Of a stretch of 64,000 nt of DNA, positions 62,816 to 64,000 are shown one piece after another. The stretch's first letter is position 1. Each line of letters opens with the position of its first letter. Position numbers and translations under genes: made by a program. Under the pieces are notes generated by a model, which was given only the letters and a program-made list of their open reading frames with translations, did no database searches and was not told the DNA's origin. The stretch lies in the NCBI RefSeq assembly GCF_019977235.1, contig NZ_AP024646.1, positions 5,084,001 to 5,148,000 of the forward strand, given 5' to 3'. The DNA comes from Arthrobacter sp. StoSoilB5 (GTDB lineage: Bacteria > Actinomycetota > Actinomycetes > Actinomycetales > Micrococcaceae).

Positions 62816-64000
62816 GAGTGGCTCCTTTCGATGAAGATCCAGTGAAGTCCGGGTAGGCGGCGAGGATCCGGCGGCTGATTTCGGCGGCTTCGCCGAGGTA
62901 GCTTGCGGGATCCATGAGTGCTTCGAGTTCGGCGTCGGAGAGCTTGTCCGCGGGGACCGTTTCGCGAAGCAGCTTGGTGTAGATACGGGACTGCTCGGCG
63001 GCCGGCGCCTTCAGCGTTTCGTCGACGACTGCCTGCAGCGTCTGCTTTCCATCGGTACCCAGGAGAGGCGCGACGGCGGCCACCACACCTTCGCTGAGGA
63101 GCAGCGGTCCGGAGATTTCGAGGTTCCGGCGCATCGCTTCCGGAAAGACACGAAGACCTTCCACGAGTTCGCGGACGTGACCTGCGGATCCCAAAGCCAA
63201 GGCAAGGAGCTGGCGCAGGGCCGGCCATTCGCTGTGCCAGGCGCCGTCCGGGCGCTCATCGTTGAATGTGGCCGCCGCGAGGTGCAGCTGCGATGCGAGG
63301 CCCGGTGCCTGCAGCGCGGCGCTGCGGACGAGCACGGACAGCACCGGGTTTTGTTTCTGCGGCATGGCCGAGGAAACACCACGTCCGGCGGCGAGCGGTT
63401 CGCCGAGTTCGCCCACTTCGGGACGGCTCAGGAACAGCAGGTCCGCGGCGATCTTGCCGAACGAGTCAATCAGGGCAGCAAGTCCATCACCCAGGGAGGT
63501 GACGGCCAGGCGGTTGGTGTGCCAAGGAGCAGGAGCCGTTGCGAGGCCAAGCTGCGAGGCCAAAGAATCCGCCAAATCAAAAGGCGTGCTCTGCGAGGAA
63601 GCAGTCAGCTTGGTTGCAGAGGCCAAGGTCCCGCCAGCCCCGCCAAACTGGATGGGTAGTTCGAGCCCTTCCAACCGGGCAGCTGCAGCGGCCATGCCTT
63701 GGAACCATTGCGCGGCCTTGAGCCCGAACGTATACGGCAGCGCGTGCTGCGTCAGGCTCCTGCCCACGCACAGCGTTTCCGCATGCGCCCCGGCCAAGGT
63801 GGCGAGCGCCGTCGTCGTGCGTTTTACCTCGGTGAGCAACACAGAAACAGTGCGGCTGGCGAGCAGCATGAGGGCGGAGTCGAGGACGTCCTGGCTGGTG
63901 AGGGAGGTGTGAACAGCCGACGCCGCGCCCGGGTCCAAGGACTTCACTCGTGCCCGGAGGTCGCCGAGCAAGGGGATCACAGGGTTGCCTCCGCCCTGGG
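62808..64000 (-). CDS. pcaB: 3-carboxy-cis,cis-muconate cycloisomerase (5' end beyond window)
   Basis: About 397 C-terminal residues of a fumarase/adenylosuccinate lyase-fold enzyme; the start is right of the window. The class II cycloisomerase signature SSAMPQKQNPV holds the catalytic Ser loop, and GAASAVHTSLTSQDVLDSAL is the conserved C2 region. The extra C-terminal stretch (about 40 residues, DPASYLGEAAEISRRIL) is typical of PcaB. It is upstream of pcaD in the same direction, and pcaHG (protocatechuate dioxygenase) is expected just beyond 64000. Confidence 0.94.
   Translation of the reverse strand, partial: QGGGNPVIPLLGDLRARVKSLDPGAASAVHTSLTSQDVLDSALMLLASRTVSVLLTEVKRTTTALATLAGAHAETLCVGRSLTQHALPYTFGLKAAQWFQGMAAAAARLEGLELPIQFGGAGGTLASATKLTASSQSTPFDLADSLASQLGLATAPAPWHTNRLAVTSLGDGLAALIDSFGKIAADLLFLSRPEVGELGEPLAAGRGVSSAMPQKQNPVLSVLVRSAALQAPGLASQLHLAAATFNDERPDGAWHSEWPALRQLLALALGSAGHVRELVEGLRVFPEAMRRNLEISGPLLLSEGVVAAVAPLLGTDGKQTLQAVVDETLKAPAAEQSRIYTKLLRETVPADKLSDAELEALMDPASYLGEAAEISRRILAAYPDFTGSSSKGATRG

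Overview
The window is GC-rich and has the short gene spacing, GTG/TTG starts and gene repertoire of an actinobacterium (IclR, PucR and GntR regulators, beta-ketoadipate genes, AMP-ligase aromatic genes, a PknB-type kinase). Protein relatedness suggests an Arthrobacter/Paenarthrobacter-like soil Micrococcaceae; this is inferred from recognition, not computed. No tRNA, rRNA, prophage, insertion sequence or CRISPR array was seen. The window is chromosomal and catabolic in character: transporter, regulator and enzyme sets for peptides, glycine/serine, guanidino compounds, a hydantoin-like ureide, tartrate and aromatic acids.

Layout. 1-4700: a peptide or N-heterocycle locus on the minus strand (IclR regulator, OPT transporter, NicX/M29-type metalloenzyme, proline iminopeptidase cut by the window edge). 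4760-8017: a minus-strand set of four secreted proteins; two have AYAYW (SipW-type) leaders, one has an ASAFW variant, and three share a two-cysteine C-terminal domain. A membrane Ser/Thr kinase follows (8527-9936). 10134-19735: a glycine/serine operon gcvP-gcvT-gcvH-glyA, then sdaA, lipA and a truncated MTHFR-like gene, headed by a tandem glycine riboswitch and containing two copies of a structured repeat whose stems covary. 19814-26775: a PucR regulator divergent from a ureohydrolase, NCS1 permease, aldehyde dehydrogenase and FAD oxidase operon, probably for 4-guanidinobutyrate or agmatine-like compounds. 26973-28457: mscL and a membrane ACT-domain protein.

28591-33998: an MFS-GntR-racemase-like-hydantoinase-AMDase-like cluster behind a strong palindromic operator region; the racemase homologue lacks both catalytic cysteines and the last enzyme has the Gly/Cys pattern of arylmalonate decarboxylase. 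33995-39026: small proteins, pntAa-pntAb-pntB transhydrogenase, an FMN reductase and a secreted anchor protein. 39069-44811: a GntR regulator, three evenly spaced TCTTATAAGA sites, and a tartrate cluster (tarD, dctA, a 2-hydroxyacid dehydrogenase, tartrate/malate dehydrogenase). 44966-47712: housekeeping or stress genes.

47727-64000: aromatic degradation. A PaaX regulator and a minus-strand operon encode aryl-CoA ligase, a fused flavin monooxygenase/Old Yellow reductase of the salicylyl-CoA/2-aminobenzoyl-CoA type, two thioesterases, a small cupin, a fumarylacetoacetate hydrolase-family enzyme and an aromatic acid MFS permease, with a divergent RidA-like gene. Beyond it lies the protocatechuate (beta-ketoadipate) set pcaB-D-C-F-I-J with an IclR (PcaR-like) regulator; pcaB runs off the right edge. 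Two 66-bp palindromic elements with the same ends sit in this segment.
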